Shown piece after piece: positions 10,215-21,420 of a DNA stretch of 64,000 bases; the first letter of the stretch is position 1; each line of letters starts with the position of its first letter. The notes below the pieces were generated by a model, which was not told the DNA's origin, did no database searches, and saw nothing but the letters and a program-made list of their open reading frames with translations. The position numbers and the translations under genes were made by a program. Source of the DNA: Kuschelorhynchus macadamiae (Eukaryota; Arthropoda; Insecta; Coleoptera; Curculionidae); assembly GCA_030620095.1 (NCBI GenBank), contig JAUTXW010000347.1, positions 1,330,501 to 1,394,500 of the forward strand, given 5' to 3'.

Positions 10215-12579
10215 CACTGTGTCCCAGATTGCTTGTAATCACAGAGTTTCTCGGTAACCAGCAGAGATAGAACTTTACGGTTTTCGCGACTCTATGTCAA
10301 TTTTTCGAGAAACTTTGAATGCCGCAAACAGAATTGTGCCAGATTGTTTCGTTCCCGAGATACAGAGTGAAATAGAAATTTTGCGCTTTTGAGGGTGGTA
10401 TCATATTTCGGACACCCTGTCAGATAAAGAAAAGGTAAAAACTGCTATGGATAGATATTTTTACGTAGAGTCCAGTGCTGTAGTCGAAATTTTTTTTAGA
10501 CAAACCGTTTTTGAGATATAGCCCAAACTAAGTATTTTTTAAATGGGACACCCTGTATTATTTGGTTCCAAAAAAATTGGCTTTTTTTTCTCTTTAAAAT
10601 GATGTATCACACTATGCACTTTTGACGTAAACTAAGCCTTATAAACGCAATATTAAAAGAAAAACGTAAGTTGGCCATGGAAATATGGCATGGAAACAAA
10701 AATCAAAACTATTTGTTTCTTAAATATATCAAATATTGCCGTGTTTATTCTCTTATCATACGAGTTACCAATAATTCTAACAGGTAAATTAATAGATATT
10801 AAGAAGAAATGAATAATTTTGAAAATAGTCATAAGTATGATATGATGGTTTGTTTTATTGAATGTCTTGAAAACAGTGATCAAGCATCTGATTTATATTT
10901 TAACAGGTAAGCACCAAGCGCTTAAATTATTATGAACCTCCTTTCAAAATTTTTTTTTCAATTTCACTTTGAGTTATGGACTATTTCCAAAAGCTTTTTT
11001 TATATCGTAGATATCCAGAAAGGCCTCGGCCACACAAGGCAATTTTTCGCCGAATTAAATTAAATTTAATTAATGATGGATCATTTTCAAAGCACAGGCC
11101 TAAAACATATAATAAACGAAATCACGAGAACAATGAGATTGTTGTATTAGCAAGTATTCAGGCCAATCACGCGAATTCATGTAGGCATATTCAGGAAACA
11201 GTGGGGGTGTCAAAATCACAAACGCAAAGGATATTAAGAAAACATAAATATAAGCCTTATAAAGTAAATGTAGTACAACAATTGCATCCTGGAGATGCAG
11301 AAAGGCGTCTAAATTTTTGTAACTGGTATCTTCAAAAAACCCAAAATGACCCTGACTTCGGTAGCAAGGTTATATTGCCGACGAAGCCTATATAAGTTGT
11401 AGTGGTATTTCTAACAGGCATAATAATAGGCAATGGTATACGGAAAACCAATTTTTAACAAGAGAACGTCAGCAGCAAAGAAGGTTTGGGTTTAGAGTCG
11501 CTTGCTTTATATTGGCAACAAAGATTACATTCCATATTTACAATAATAATTTAACGGCAGATAGATATCTAGCAATTTTAAATCAAATACTACCGGATTT
11601 ATTGGATAACTTTCCGCTAGCAAATCTGCACAATATTTACTTTCAGCAGGACGGTGTTCCTGCCCACAATGCCATAGGGCCATTTCTATTTGAAAATTTT
11701 CACGATCGCTGGATTGGTACAAATGGACCAGTAAGGTGGCCTGCTAGGTCGCCAGACCTCTCAATATTAGATTTTTTCGTTTGGTCTTACTTAAAAAACA
11801 AAATTTACCTGAATCCAGTCAATACGATGGAGCAGCTGCAAAATGCAACCATTCAGGCATTTAGATCATTGGAAGATAGACCTATAATAATGATGAATGA
11901 TCTAAGAAGAATTCGCACTGTGTGCCAATTATGTGTTCGTGAGGGGGGCGGCCATTTTGAACAGTTTTTCTAGTTATGTAGAATTTGTTTAGTATTGTAA
12001 TTAAGTTTATCAAGATTATTAAGTTTATTTATTTCATAGTAAAAAAATGGTTATTAATTTTTTATGTTGTTTAATTTTGCTTCTGGACACTTTTAATATC
12101 TACCTATATTTCCATGGCCAACTTACGTTTTTCTTTTAATATAGCGTTTATAAGGTTTAGTTTACGTCAAAAATGTATAGTGTGATACATCATTTTAAAG
12201 AGAAAAAAAAAAGGCGAATTTTTTGGAATAAAAAAATACAGGGTGTCCCATTTAAAAAATACTAAGTTTGGGCTATATCTCAAAAACGGATTGTCTAAAA
12301 ATTTGTGCGACTACAACACTGGATTCTACGTAAAAATATCTATCCATAGCAGTTTTTACCTTTTCTCTATCTGATAGGGTGTCCGAAATATGATACCACC
12401 CCCAAAAGCGCAAAATCTCTATTTCACCCTGTATCTCGGGAACGAAACGATGTGGCACAATTCTGTTTGCGGCATTCAAAGTTTCTCGAAAAAGTGACAC
12501 AGGGTCGCGAAAACCGCACAGTTATATCTCTGCTGGTTTCCGAGAAACCCTGTGATTACAAGCAATCTGGGACACAGTG
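10215..12579 (+). mobile_element. mariner-1, long-inverted-repeat mariner (rosa-like), TA duplication
   Basis: The ends read CACTGTGTCCCAGATTGC and its inverse, flanked by TA (10213-10214 and 12580-12581). The inverted repeats are unusually long, about 475 bp each (10215 to about 10692, and about 12108 to 12579). Internal CACCCTGTA motifs occur inside both arms. One transposase gene with an intron lies between the arms. The 2365-bp element is complete in structure, but its gene has a frameshift. Confidence 0.9.
10809..11973 (+). pseudogene. mariner transposase with intron, single frameshift (DD39D spacing)
   Basis: The gene starts at the ATG at 10809 (MNNFENSHKYDMMVCFIECL). A GT-AG intron covers 10907-11010 and splits an Arg codon, giving YFN-R-YPERP after splicing. 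The N-terminal part is a DUF4817-like helix-turn-helix region (SKSQTQRILRKHKYKP). The catalytic core shows ADEAYISCSGISNRHN, then QQDGVPAHN, then WPARSPDLSILDFF. Counting from the second to the third Asp gives 39 intervening residues, two fewer than in the sister copies here. One base is missing near 11380 before ADEA, apparently in a T run, so the frame breaks there; otherwise the frame is open to the stop at 11973. With the frame continuous, the protein would be about 353 aa, the same as mariner-A. Confidence 0.88.
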
Positions 12580-12581
12580 TA

Positions 12582-12889
12582 CATTAACATTTTAAGAACA
12601 AAATAATATATTTAAAATCTTATAAATTCATATTATTTCCCCTGAGTATTAAAAAACGCTCCAAATCAAATCTACGGATAATTAACATCATAAAAAGGTT
12701 AAAAAAACAACCATTTTGGCATGGCACCCCGAAAATTATCGTTCTGAACAGGGTGAGTCAACGATTGGAAAAAGTAAATTTACGTCCAAAAGGTAAAATC
12801 TATCATATCTAAATATAAATAGTTTTATTAATATAAATAATAAAAATAAAAAAGTGTTTATGCTATGAGATATACGTGTAAGTCGTGCT
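12582..12889. other. Short interval without a recognised gene
   Basis: This is AT-rich sequence between mariner-1 and the mariner-B composite. CAGGGTGAGTC at about 12749 resembles a mariner or hAT tip, but no partner was found. Confidence 0.4.
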
Positions 12890-13773
12890 CATTTTAAAAA
12901 TATTTTAAATTATACGTAAAATAAAAGTAGGGCTACTAAAAGTTGTATTTTTTGCTATATGGCTATGCTATATGGCTAAAATTAATACTTTTTTAAATAT
13001 TTGGCTTTAAACGAAAAAAAAATATAAATTTGATACACATCTATGATTAGCAATATAATGCCTAGTTGTGCCACTAAAAATAAAATATTTTGCTTCTGCA
13101 CAAAATAGGCATGGAATAAAGGACTGCTTTTTTGAAGATATTACATACAGGGCGTCCAAATTTAAATACCCAACTTTAACATATTTAAACCAATTTATTT
13201 CAGTTTTTTTAAATGGAACCCCCTGTATATTTTTATTTATTCTTTTTAAGCATAAAAAAATCAACAACTTTTATTACATATATTATACAGGGTCCTGCAG
13301 CTCACCTCCCGTCTTTTATTATACCTTAACCATTTATTTTAGAAAAAATATTTAAAAGCCACTATATGCTGTTGATTAGAGAGCACATTTTAAAAATATT
13401 CTTGATTATACAGGGTGTTACAAAAAATAGTGGCGCATAAAAGTTGAATTTTTTAAAATGGAACACCCTATATTTTTTTACATTTTTTGGAACACTGTTT
13501 GCCTAGTCTACAGACTCCTAGAATATTATCTCTCTTTTTTTAATAGTTTCGGAGAAAAAAGGTAAAATCGAAGAAAAAAAAATTATAGTCTACATTTAAA
13601 ATATTTATAAAAATTAGATAAAACATCTTAAAAGCTAAGGTAACCTAGTAGCTTACTGCAAAAGGTTTATAGTTATTCTGCTACGAGTATTATAAGTCCT
13701 AGTTATACAGGGTGACCCAAATTCCATGTCAAACGTTGCAAAATAAAAAATTATTTTTCTCCATTTTTTCAAA

Positions 13774-14119
13774 TGGAACACCCTATATATTTTTTTCTGT
13801 CAGGTACAGAATTAACAGATCAACATTTTTTATTATTACACTTATCTCAAAATTCCTGAAGGTTTTTGAAATATTCTTAAAAAACTAATGTTGTACTTTG
13901 TTTTTCAGTACGATAATTGAATAAACTCACTAGTAATGTGGAAAAATGGAACACCCTATATATATTTTTTTTCTGTCCAATACAGAATTAACAGATCAAC
14001 ATTTATTATTATTACTTATCTCAAAATTCTTGAAGGTTTTTGAAATATTCTTAAAAAACTAATGTTGTACTTTGTTTTTCAGTACGATAATTGAATAACC
14101 TCACTAGTAATGTTCATAC
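13774..14119. repeat. 173-bp direct duplication within the left arm of mariner-A
   Basis: TGGAACACCCTATATAT recurs at 13774 and 13947. The sequence between (AATTAACAGATCAACAT to CACTAGTAATG) is repeated nearly unchanged. The mirror-image pair lies in the right arm at about 15950-16290, with an offset of 174 bp, so both arms share the duplication. Confidence 0.85.
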
Positions 14120-14315
14120 CTTCGCGATTTTAAATATTAGATAGGTCAGCGTAGTTCTAGCTATGGGGAAAAACCTAAAATCCTAACATTTTTTCTAATT
14201 ACGTTTGCTGCATAAAATTTAAATTACTGCCAAGAGTTAAGGCTCGACTTAAGGTGTAACAGCTTTATTTAACATTATTAACAAATATCTAATTATTGCT
14301 AAAATTAATTTTTAC

Positions 14316-15377
14316 TTAGAACATATGTTCGATATGTCTTCCATTCTCTTCGAGGCATAAACGAAGACGGGTATGAAAAGATCTTCCTACTATTCTTAAT
14401 ACTTCGGGCGTAATACTTTGAAATGCGGTTCTAATCCGTTGCTGCATATTTTCGGGAGTTGTTGGAGGTTTGTTGTAAACAATTTCCTTAACGTAGCCCC
14501 ATAGAAAAAAATCTAATTTCGTTAGATCAGGCGACCGGGGCGGCCACGCACTTGCTCCCTGTCTTCCAATCCATCGATCTGGAAAATTATTATTTAAATG
14601 ATCCCTAACTGGCAACGAAAAATGTGCTGGAGCACCATCTTGTTGCAACCACATTGTATTTCTCAGATTAACCGGCAAATTTTCGCACAAATTTGGCAAG
14701 TGATTTTCTAGGAAGTCGAGATACATGGCTCCAGTTAAATTTCCATTAAAAAAATGGGGACCAATAACATGTTCACCAATAATTCCCCCCCACACATTAA
14801 CTGACCATCTGTGTTGTAGATCAAGCTGCCTAAAAATTCTTGGATTATGGTCGGCGTAGTAATGGTAGTTATGACGATTTACAAATCCATTCTTATGAAA
14901 TGTGGCCTCATCAGAGAATAAAACTTTATCAAAAAAATCAAAGCTTAACCTAATTTTAGCTTGTGCCCAATTACAAAAGTCAACACGTTTCTCAAAATCT
15001 GCTGGAAGGAGTTCTTGATGCAACTGAATATGATATGCATGAAATTTATGGCTCTTTAAAATTCGCTGAACAGTTCTTTCGCTTACTCCTACGGCATCCC
15101 CGACTGCTTTTTGGCTAATAGAAGGATTTTCCGTGACAGCTAATAGCACAGCTAATTCATTTTCTTCCGTTCGAACGGGCCTATTTCTAACTGGTCTCGT
15201 ATAATTTACATTTCCCCTTGCCATAAATCTCTCTAATAAGTTCGTCATGCTCCTTCTGTCTGGGTGCCTTCGTTCTGGATAATTTTGCGCATAAATCCTA
15301 CTGGCCAAAAAGGCATTTCTATGCGATTCTCCTAACACAAAAACAATATCAACCAGTTCTTCGCGGGTGTACTCCAT
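14316..15377 (-). CDS. Intact rosa-type mariner transposase (DD41D), intronless
   Basis: This is a 353-residue transposase that would cut mariner-A out and reinsert it at TA sites. The start is the ATG at 15377 (MEYTREELVD); an upstream extension in frame uses no ATG and is not expected to be coding. Residues 1-60 form the DUF4817-type helix-turn-helix region. A second helix-turn-helix (GVSERTVQRILKSHK) lies near residues 97-111. The RNase H-like core has Asp156 (FSDEA), Asp247 (LQQDGAPAH) and Asp289 (DLTKLDFFLWG). The 41-residue spacing from the second to the third Asp matches the DD41D signature known for rosa-group mariners. I see no stop, frameshift or missing catalytic residue. No intron is needed, unlike the relatives at 10809 and 22865. 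It may be active if transcribed. Confidence 0.92.
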   Translation of the reverse strand: MEYTREELVDIVFVLGESHRNAFLASRIYAQNYPERRHPDRRSMTNLLERFMARGNVNYTRPVRNRPVRTEENELAVLLAVTENPSISQKAVGDAVGVSERTVQRILKSHKFHAYHIQLHQELLPADFEKRVDFCNWAQAKIRLSFDFFDKVLFSDEATFHKNGFVNRHNYHYYADHNPRIFRQLDLQHRWSVNVWGGIIGEHVIGPHFFNGNLTGAMYLDFLENHLPNLCENLPVNLRNTMWLQQDGAPAHFSLPVRDHLNNNFPDRWIGRQGASAWPPRSPDLTKLDFFLWGYVKEIVYNKPPTTPENMQQRIRTAFQSITPEVLRIVGRSFHTRLRLCLEENGRHIEHMF

Positions 15378-15629
15378 GACGATAGAACGTTCAAATAAAA
15401 CTTCTAAACAGTGACGCAAATAAACGAAAAATGAACTATGTAGAAGGTAAAGACCACTATATGAAAAATCCGATAATTATTTCAATTTGTAAAACTTAAA
15501 AAACGAATAAGTAAATTGCCGATATGTTTTAGTTGTTTGACAGTTTCTAGACAATTTGTTTTTCATGGCCTACTTAAATTCTAGTTAATAATTTGGGCAA
15601 CACTTGTCAATAATATTAAATAAAGGTTA

Positions 15630-15806
15630 AGGCCGTTTTACATGCTGCAAGTTTCTTGCAGCAAGGGGTTGCACCTGCAAGATATTGCGCGCAATTTGTC
15701 TTGCAGACTGTAAAGCGGCAGTTGTATTTCAATTGCAAGTGTCAGCGTATGCCTTTGTGCAAGTCTCTTGCAACTTGTAGGAAGACCTGCAGCATGTAAA
15801 ACGTCT
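15630..15806. mobile_element. Harbinger-type MITE, copy 3, inside mariner-A
   Basis: The copy starts AGGCCGTTTTACATGCTGCA and ends with a decayed inverse (GCAGCATGTAAAACGTCT). It is flanked by TTA (15627-15629 and 15807-15809). It shares only the ends with copies 1 and 2; the middle (GCAAGATATTGCGCGCAATT) is different, so it is a related subfamily. It lies exactly where the right arm of mariner-A begins. Confidence 0.8.
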
Positions 15807-17007
15807 TTACGGCTTAACTCTTGGCAGTAATTCAAATTTTATGCGGTAAACGTAATTACAAAAAATGTTGGGATTTTAGGTTATTTCCCATAGCTATAAC
15901 TACGCTGACCTATTTATTATTCAAAATCGCGAAGGTGCTTACTTATGAACATTACTAGTGAGGTTATTCAATTACCCTACTGAAAAACAAAGTACAACAT
16001 TAGTTTTTTAAGAATATTTCAAAAACCTTCAGGAATTTTGAGATAAGTGTAATAATAAAAATGTTGATCTGTTAATTCTGTATCGGACAGAAAAAAAATA
16101 TATATAGGGTGTTCCATTTTTCCACATTACTATTGAGTTTATTCAATTATCGTACTGAAAAACAAAGTACAACATTAGTTTTTTAAGAATATTTCAAAAA
16201 CCTTCAGGAATTTTGAGATAAGTGTAATAATGAAAAATGTTGATCTGTTAATTCTGTACCGGACAGAAAAAAAATATATAGGGTGTTCCATTTGAAAAAA
16301 TGGAGAAAAATTTTTTTTATTTTGCAACGTTTGACATGGAATTTGGGTCACCCTGTATAAGTAAGACTTATAATACTCATAGCAGAATAACTATAAACCT
16401 TTTGCAGTAAGCTACTAGGTTACCTTAGCTTTTAAGATGTTTTATCTAATTTTTATAAATATTTTAAATGTAGACTATAATTTTTTTTTTCTTCCATTTT
16501 ACCTTTTTTCTCCGAAACTATTAAAAAAAGAGAGATACTATTCTAGGAGTCTAGACTAGGTAAAGAGTGTTTCAAAAATGTAAAAAAATATAGGGTGTTC
16601 CATTTAAAAAAATACAACTCTTATGAGCCACTATGTTTTGTAACACCCTGTATAATCAAGAATATTTTTAAAATGTGCTCTCTAATCAACAGCATATAGT
16701 GGCTTTTAAATATTTTTTCTAAAATAAATGGTTAAGGTATAATAAAAGACGGGAGGTGAGCTGCAGGACCCTGTATATCTAACTTCAATAGTTTTCGAAA
16801 TATTTTGAAATTCTCTTTTTTGCGTAATTTAGAAAATTACCAACTCGATCAAAGTAGCCATAGTAGCTGTCAGTAAAACAAAAGTATTTAATATGAATAC
16901 AATAGTTTATTACCTAAAATTAATACAATGAAAATTTAGATAATATAATAATTTGTTAATAAAATTGCTACAAAAAACAGGAAGCAAGACTACAAGAAAA
17001 TATAAAT

Positions 17008-19486
17008 GAATCGTAATTTGTTAAAAGGGCATCAGTCAAAGAGAATAGGTTTTGAGAAAATTGAAAAAAATGTTTAAATTATCAAGATAATAAAATAATA
17101 ACTCTTTTAATAATTTCAAGATGTTGTATATCATCATATGAACGTTTTTTGCGATAACTGTTGTCTTCGATTTATATCCTGTATTTTTTGCAAAATTTTG
17201 AAACTTCATGACTGATGCCCTTTTAACAAATTGAAAACTTTCGAGATATAAAAATCCTTCTGTGGGTTAATATTTTTCGTCTCTATTCATCTTCTTGGAC
17301 GTTGTTATTCACTGGCCAATTTAAAAGATTTTCATAAAATGGCTGGTGTTCATTTGGCACATATTGTTTTAGTTTGGCAAAATCTGCCATTTTTGAAGCT
17401 TTAATGGGCACTTTTTCGCTTAGATATGCACATCTATTAGGCGGGACAGGTAATTCTCTTTGGAGGCTCATAAAAAAGGTGTGAGAAATGAGGCCGTTGA
17501 TCAAAGGGTGTGCCTTTATGTGGCCTTTTATTTCATGGTCATACACAAATTGATACAGGGTACTCACTGCAAAATTAATTTTATCCTTCCTTGGTTTGTG
17601 TTTTGTTTCTTCAGAAAAGGCAGTCTTTTTGTAATAATTTCTCCACCACATTTTAAAGTCCAAAATGTCTGTTGCTTTAACCTCTTTGACATGGAATTTG
17701 CCTGGTTTACCACTCAAAATAATATGTTCAGTTACTTCGTGAAGGTTGAAAATTTTGTCATGTTTCTTTAGTCTTCGTGAAATAATTCCAAAATCCCTGT
17801 CACAGGGTAGAAAACTGTGTCCCCTCACAGGAAAATAATGCTGAATCTTTTTAAATCTGCCAGAGTCTGTTAGGAAAAGCATATACCTCATTATAGTTTG
17901 ATTTTTATTCTGAGCTGAGCAGTTGTCAGAAAAAAGACGAAGTTCTGTAATTTTTTCTAGGATTTGCTTTAAGAAGTCATGCAAAATCGAGCATACTTCG
18001 TCAGGACCTTTCCTCCCTTCACCTTCATGGTATATGTACAAAAAACTGGTGTTAGCTTTAATATTAGTGATGGCAAAGACGTTTATAGTTAACTGGCGAA
18101 GATAAAAAAGTTCTTGAACAGGAACTTTAGGCAGATAAATATTTTGCATGAAATCAAAAGCTAAAGATAACACGTTATCTTCTTTCTTACCTTCATCCGA
18201 TGATTCGTGTTTTAAGGCTGAATAAAATTTTTTACTTTTACGCTTGTGGACTATTAGTTCAGCCACTGCAGCGCGTTTAGCAACTTCATTTAAATGGGGT
18301 GACTTTATCTTTAAGTTAAGTTGCTCACATGTGCAACATGTGTCAACTTGAGGCCTTCCAAATCTAGTTCTCGGCAAAAAAAGATCGGTAAAAAGAATAG
18401 CTAACTTTCTTGTCAGGATTTCTTTCAAGGTACATCTTATGCATTGTTTTGAAATCTAAGTCAGCGCTCAAATAAAAAAGCTTTTGTCCAGAGTAGTGCG
18501 ATTCTTTTAATGGAAATGAGGCAATGTGTTCTCGGACCTTTAATTTAACAGCAGGAGAAAGGCAATAACTAACAAATCTTCCTCTTTTGTCTTCTGGTAT
18601 TTTCCCCTCCTGCTTTAGTTCCCTTACTCTTCTTACTCGCTTTGGAGTAATATCCATCACAGACGTGAAAGCTTTCAGACATACTTCAAGTCGTGTACAA
18701 CCTTTTAGTAAGTGGTACTTGAAACTTGCTGTGTTTAATCTAGAAGAATCCTTTCTTGGACGTCGTCGCTTGACTGAATGAACATCAATCAGGCCTTGGA
18801 TAAACATGTCCTGCTGGTTCTTACTGTTCATGTCATAAAACTTTGTAAACATATCCAAGCAATTACCTTCACCAAGACTCTCCAAACATTTCCTTTTACA
18901 CCTACAAAGGAAACAAAGGAAAATCAGTGCTGCAAACATAAAATACATTATATTTACACTTACCCGCAAGATAATATACATTTCTTAGCTTGTACGTTAT
19001 TCCCCTTATGGTTAACATATAATTTTCCTTTAGTTCTAGCATCCTTGATCTTGTTTCTAACGTATTTGCTTGGATCGCCTTTTCTCTTGCGTGAATCAGT
19101 TTGTTCAGTGACACTGTCTACATCACTTTCACTTTCCATTATTTTTATATATTTATTGTTGTAAATTATTACAAATAAGAAAACATTTATTTGCAATCAG
19201 GTTGATAACAACTTTCAATCTGACAGATTTAATCCTAACCTAAAAATCACAACAGTTCTGCCTCACCTGACGTTGCCGGACCAATTTTGTTAAAACGGCA
19301 TAAGTCACGGACTGATGTCTTTTTAACAAACTCCGATCATTTCGGGCGCCTATAACAAGGTTGTAAATGCAAGGACAGATGCCGTTTTAACACGAAATGA
19401 TAGTTCGATTAATATAGGGTTTAATAAAATTAAAAATTGAAAATGGTTGTTTGGGTGACTCATGCCCATTTAACAAATCACGATTC
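17008..19486 (-). mobile_element. Sola-like or unclassified DNA transposon with 4-bp target duplication
   Basis: Terminal inverted repeats begin GAATCGTAATTTGTTAAAAG at the left and GAATCGTGATTTGTTAAATG when read inward from the right, and remain similar through GGGCATSAGTCA. The flanks carry the identical 4 bp AAAT (17004-17007 and 19487-19490). The motif TGATGCC-TTTTAAC recurs internally near 17207, 19310 and 19374, as if the ends carry several transposase-binding sites. The 2479-bp element holds one gene. A 4-bp duplication fits the Sola superfamily, but I cannot confirm that placement. Confidence 0.8.
17283..19139 (-). pseudogene. DUF7869-type putative transposase, one frameshift
   Basis: The gene starts at the ATG at 19139 (MESESDVDSVTEQTD). 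A 62-bp GT-AG intron (18902-18963) joins exon 1 to a Cys-rich segment (CGCKRKCLESLGEGN). Following blocks include a basic helix-turn-helix-like region (TPKRVRRVRELKQEGK), a CxxC pair (DTCCTCEQL) and a conserved core: DFMQNIYLP, YHEGEGRKGPDEV, LFSDNCSAQNKN and HYFPVRGHSFLPCDRDFG. The Asp residues in DFMQN, FSDN and CDRDFG are candidate metal ligands of an RNase H-like fold; this is inference. Near 18376 the first frame ends at FFAEN-stop while the second resumes at RFGRPQV, consistent with one extra base. From there the frame is open to the stop at 17283. Proteins of this type are common in insects and usually annotated only as DUF7869 or uncharacterised. Its position between matching inverted repeats argues that it is a transposase. 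Confidence 0.8.
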
Positions 19487-19490
19487 AAAT

Positions 19491-19847
19491 ATCATCCATT
19501 TCATATTACATTAAACCAAGAGTTACACGCTGAATATTTTAAAATCCGGGTTAAGTTTTGTAACCCAATGATAAGGCGAGTAGGGCTATTTCCGAACTTT
19601 TTAGACAATATTATGTTTTTGGAATGAATCTTACATTTCAAAGCAAAGGATCCGTGAACTGGCATAATATTAAAAATTGTGTTGAAAAAGGGGTCTACTC
19701 GTCTAATTTGCAAATAAGTAAATACACTTCAATGAAGGAATACATTTCAGTTTAGATAGTCGAAAACTTATATTAATAGGTACCAATTTTTAAAGTTATA
19801 CAGAAAAAACACTTATCAGACTAAAAAAATTCGCTTTTAAAAATTAA
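19491..19847. other. Interior of mariner-B without a gene
   Basis: This short stretch lies between the Sola-like element and the mariner-B transposase stop. It continues the AT-rich 3' region of mariner-B, and nothing else is seen. Confidence 0.5.
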
Positions 19848-20938
19848 TCAAATGTTTTCATAGTTATATTTTAAAAAAAAATGCTCAAATAAGCGTCCGC
19901 CTTCACGAATACACCTGTTGAACCTTTTAATAATATTTTGCCTAGTTTTAACTAGCATGTTTGGTGATATAGTGGCGCATACATCCCTGATTCGTTCCTG
20001 CATGTTCTCCCTTGCTGTAGGTGGTTGGGTGTAAACACGATCTTTAATATAACCCCATAAGAAAAGATCTAATGAAGTTATATCGCAAGATTTGGGTGGC
20101 CATTCGATAAAACCGCTACGAACAATCCATATTTGATTAAAATTAGCGTCCAAAAATTCACGAACGTCCCGACGGTAATGAGCGGGTGCACCGTCTTGCT
20201 GCAGCCACATGCCTCTTCTTTCTTCTATGCTGAGTGGTCTAAGAAGAATAGGCAGCTCAACGTTCAAAAAATCTAAATATCTGTGTCCACTAAGTGGTTC
20301 ATTAAAAAAATACGGACCTATAATATGGTTTCGAATGATTCCACACCAAACATTTAATGACCAGTGATTTTGATGTTGTACTTTTCGTACCCAGTAGGGA
20401 TTTGTTATTGCATAATAATGCATATTATGCCTGTTTACAGCTCCATTGCTTCTAAATGTAGCTTCATCGGAAAACATGATATTCGCTAAAAAGTCCGGAT
20501 ATGCTTCTATTCGCCTTAGCATTAAGTTGCCAAAGTTAACACGCCTTTCAAAATCTTCATCGTGCAACTCTTGGTGTAATTCTGTATGATATGGATGATA
20601 TGTATATCTTCTTGTGCGGTCCTGCTTACTGTAGATTGTGATGTTTCAGTTAAACTAGCAAGTGGTCGACTACTTAAACCGGGATTTTCTTCTATATGAA
20701 GTAGAACTTCCAACTCTTTACCTTGATTTGTGGCAATTTTATTGACAACTGTTCTCTTCGGATATGCCACATTGAAACTAGCATCAAATCTCTCCATGAT
20801 ATTTTGAAAGGACACTTTAGAAGGAACGCGTCGATCCGGATATTTTGCTTCCTATAGCCTTTTGGCCAGAAGGAAATTTTTTTCAGCTTCACCCAATATA
20901 TAGACCATATCTATCAATTCATTTTGTGAAAAATTCAT
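19848..20938 (-). pseudogene. mariner-B transposase, DD41D, broken
   Basis: The start is the ATG at 20938 (MNFSQNELIDMVYILGEAEK), homologous to the mariner-A start. An in-frame stop follows AKRL about 29 codons in. The frame changes again around 20600 between QSTVSR and HPYHTELHQ-type sequence. The catalytic half is open: FSDEATFRSNGAVNRHN, then LQQDGAPAHYRR, then WPPKSCDITSLDLFLWGY. The second-to-third Asp spacing is 41 residues as in mariner-A. The usual SPD is SCD here, a change just before the last catalytic region. The C-terminus ends GGRLFEHFFLKYNYENI. The gene is dead because of the early stop and frameshift. Confidence 0.88.
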
Positions 20939-21420
20939 TTTAAATTAGACGAGAATACGAAAGATGAAATACAATGCACTAACAACAACACGTTTTTGAC
21001 ATTTCATACATTTAGTCGCTAGTTGCTATAGACTGTTTTTTCCACTTTGATTGATCGAGTTGTTGATTTTCTAAATTACGGAAATTTGAAAATATTTCTA
21101 AAACTATTGAAGATAGGTATATGATATGTTTAATAAAAGTTTTATTCTTAACAAGACTAAATAAAAATATACAGGGGGTTCTATTTAAAAAAACTGAAAT
21201 AAATTGGTTTGAAAATGTTAAAGTTGGGCATTTAAATTTGGACACCCTGTATGTGATATCTTCAATATTCCGAAGGCAGTCTTTTATTCTAAATATAATA
21301 TAACTAAATTTAATTTTGTTTTGTTTAAAGCTAAATATTTAAGAAAGTATCAATTTTAGCCATATAACATGTTATACAAAAAGTGTTAGAATTTTATGTA
21401 GAATTTAAAAATCAAGTCAA

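Larger units (their letters stand above)
13286..16775 (-). mobile_element. mariner-A, complete mariner with about 960-bp inverted repeats
   Basis: The ends are TACAGGGTCCTGCAGCTCAC and its inverse, flanked by TA (13284-13285 and 16776-16777). Each arm is about 960 bp (13286 to about 14245 and about 15808 to 16775), far longer than typical mariner repeats. The arms carry several internal mariner-tip-like motifs (TACAGGGTG, GGAACACCCTATA) and a 173-bp direct duplication. A Harbinger MITE is inserted at the inner edge of the right arm. The transposase between the arms is intact. Confidence 0.92.
12890..21420 (-). mobile_element. mariner-B, old long-inverted-repeat mariner split by two later insertions
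   Basis: The left arm (about 12890-13285, resuming at 16776 to about 16870) matches the right arm (about 20990-21420) in inverse orientation. Shared stretches include TTAAAGCYAAATATTTAA, GCCATATARCAT, AACCAATTTATTTCAGTTTTTTTAAA and CTTCAATAGTTTT. Mariner-A sits inside the left arm, which continues on its far side, and the Sola-like element sits between the arm and the transposase. The outermost tips are blurred, so the limits are approximate to tens of bases. Divergence of the arms is clearly greater than in mariner-D, consistent with an older insertion. Confidence 0.8.

Noticed and set aside
17460..18105. Plus-strand open frames
   Set aside because: They are antisense to the conserved core of the DUF7869-type gene.
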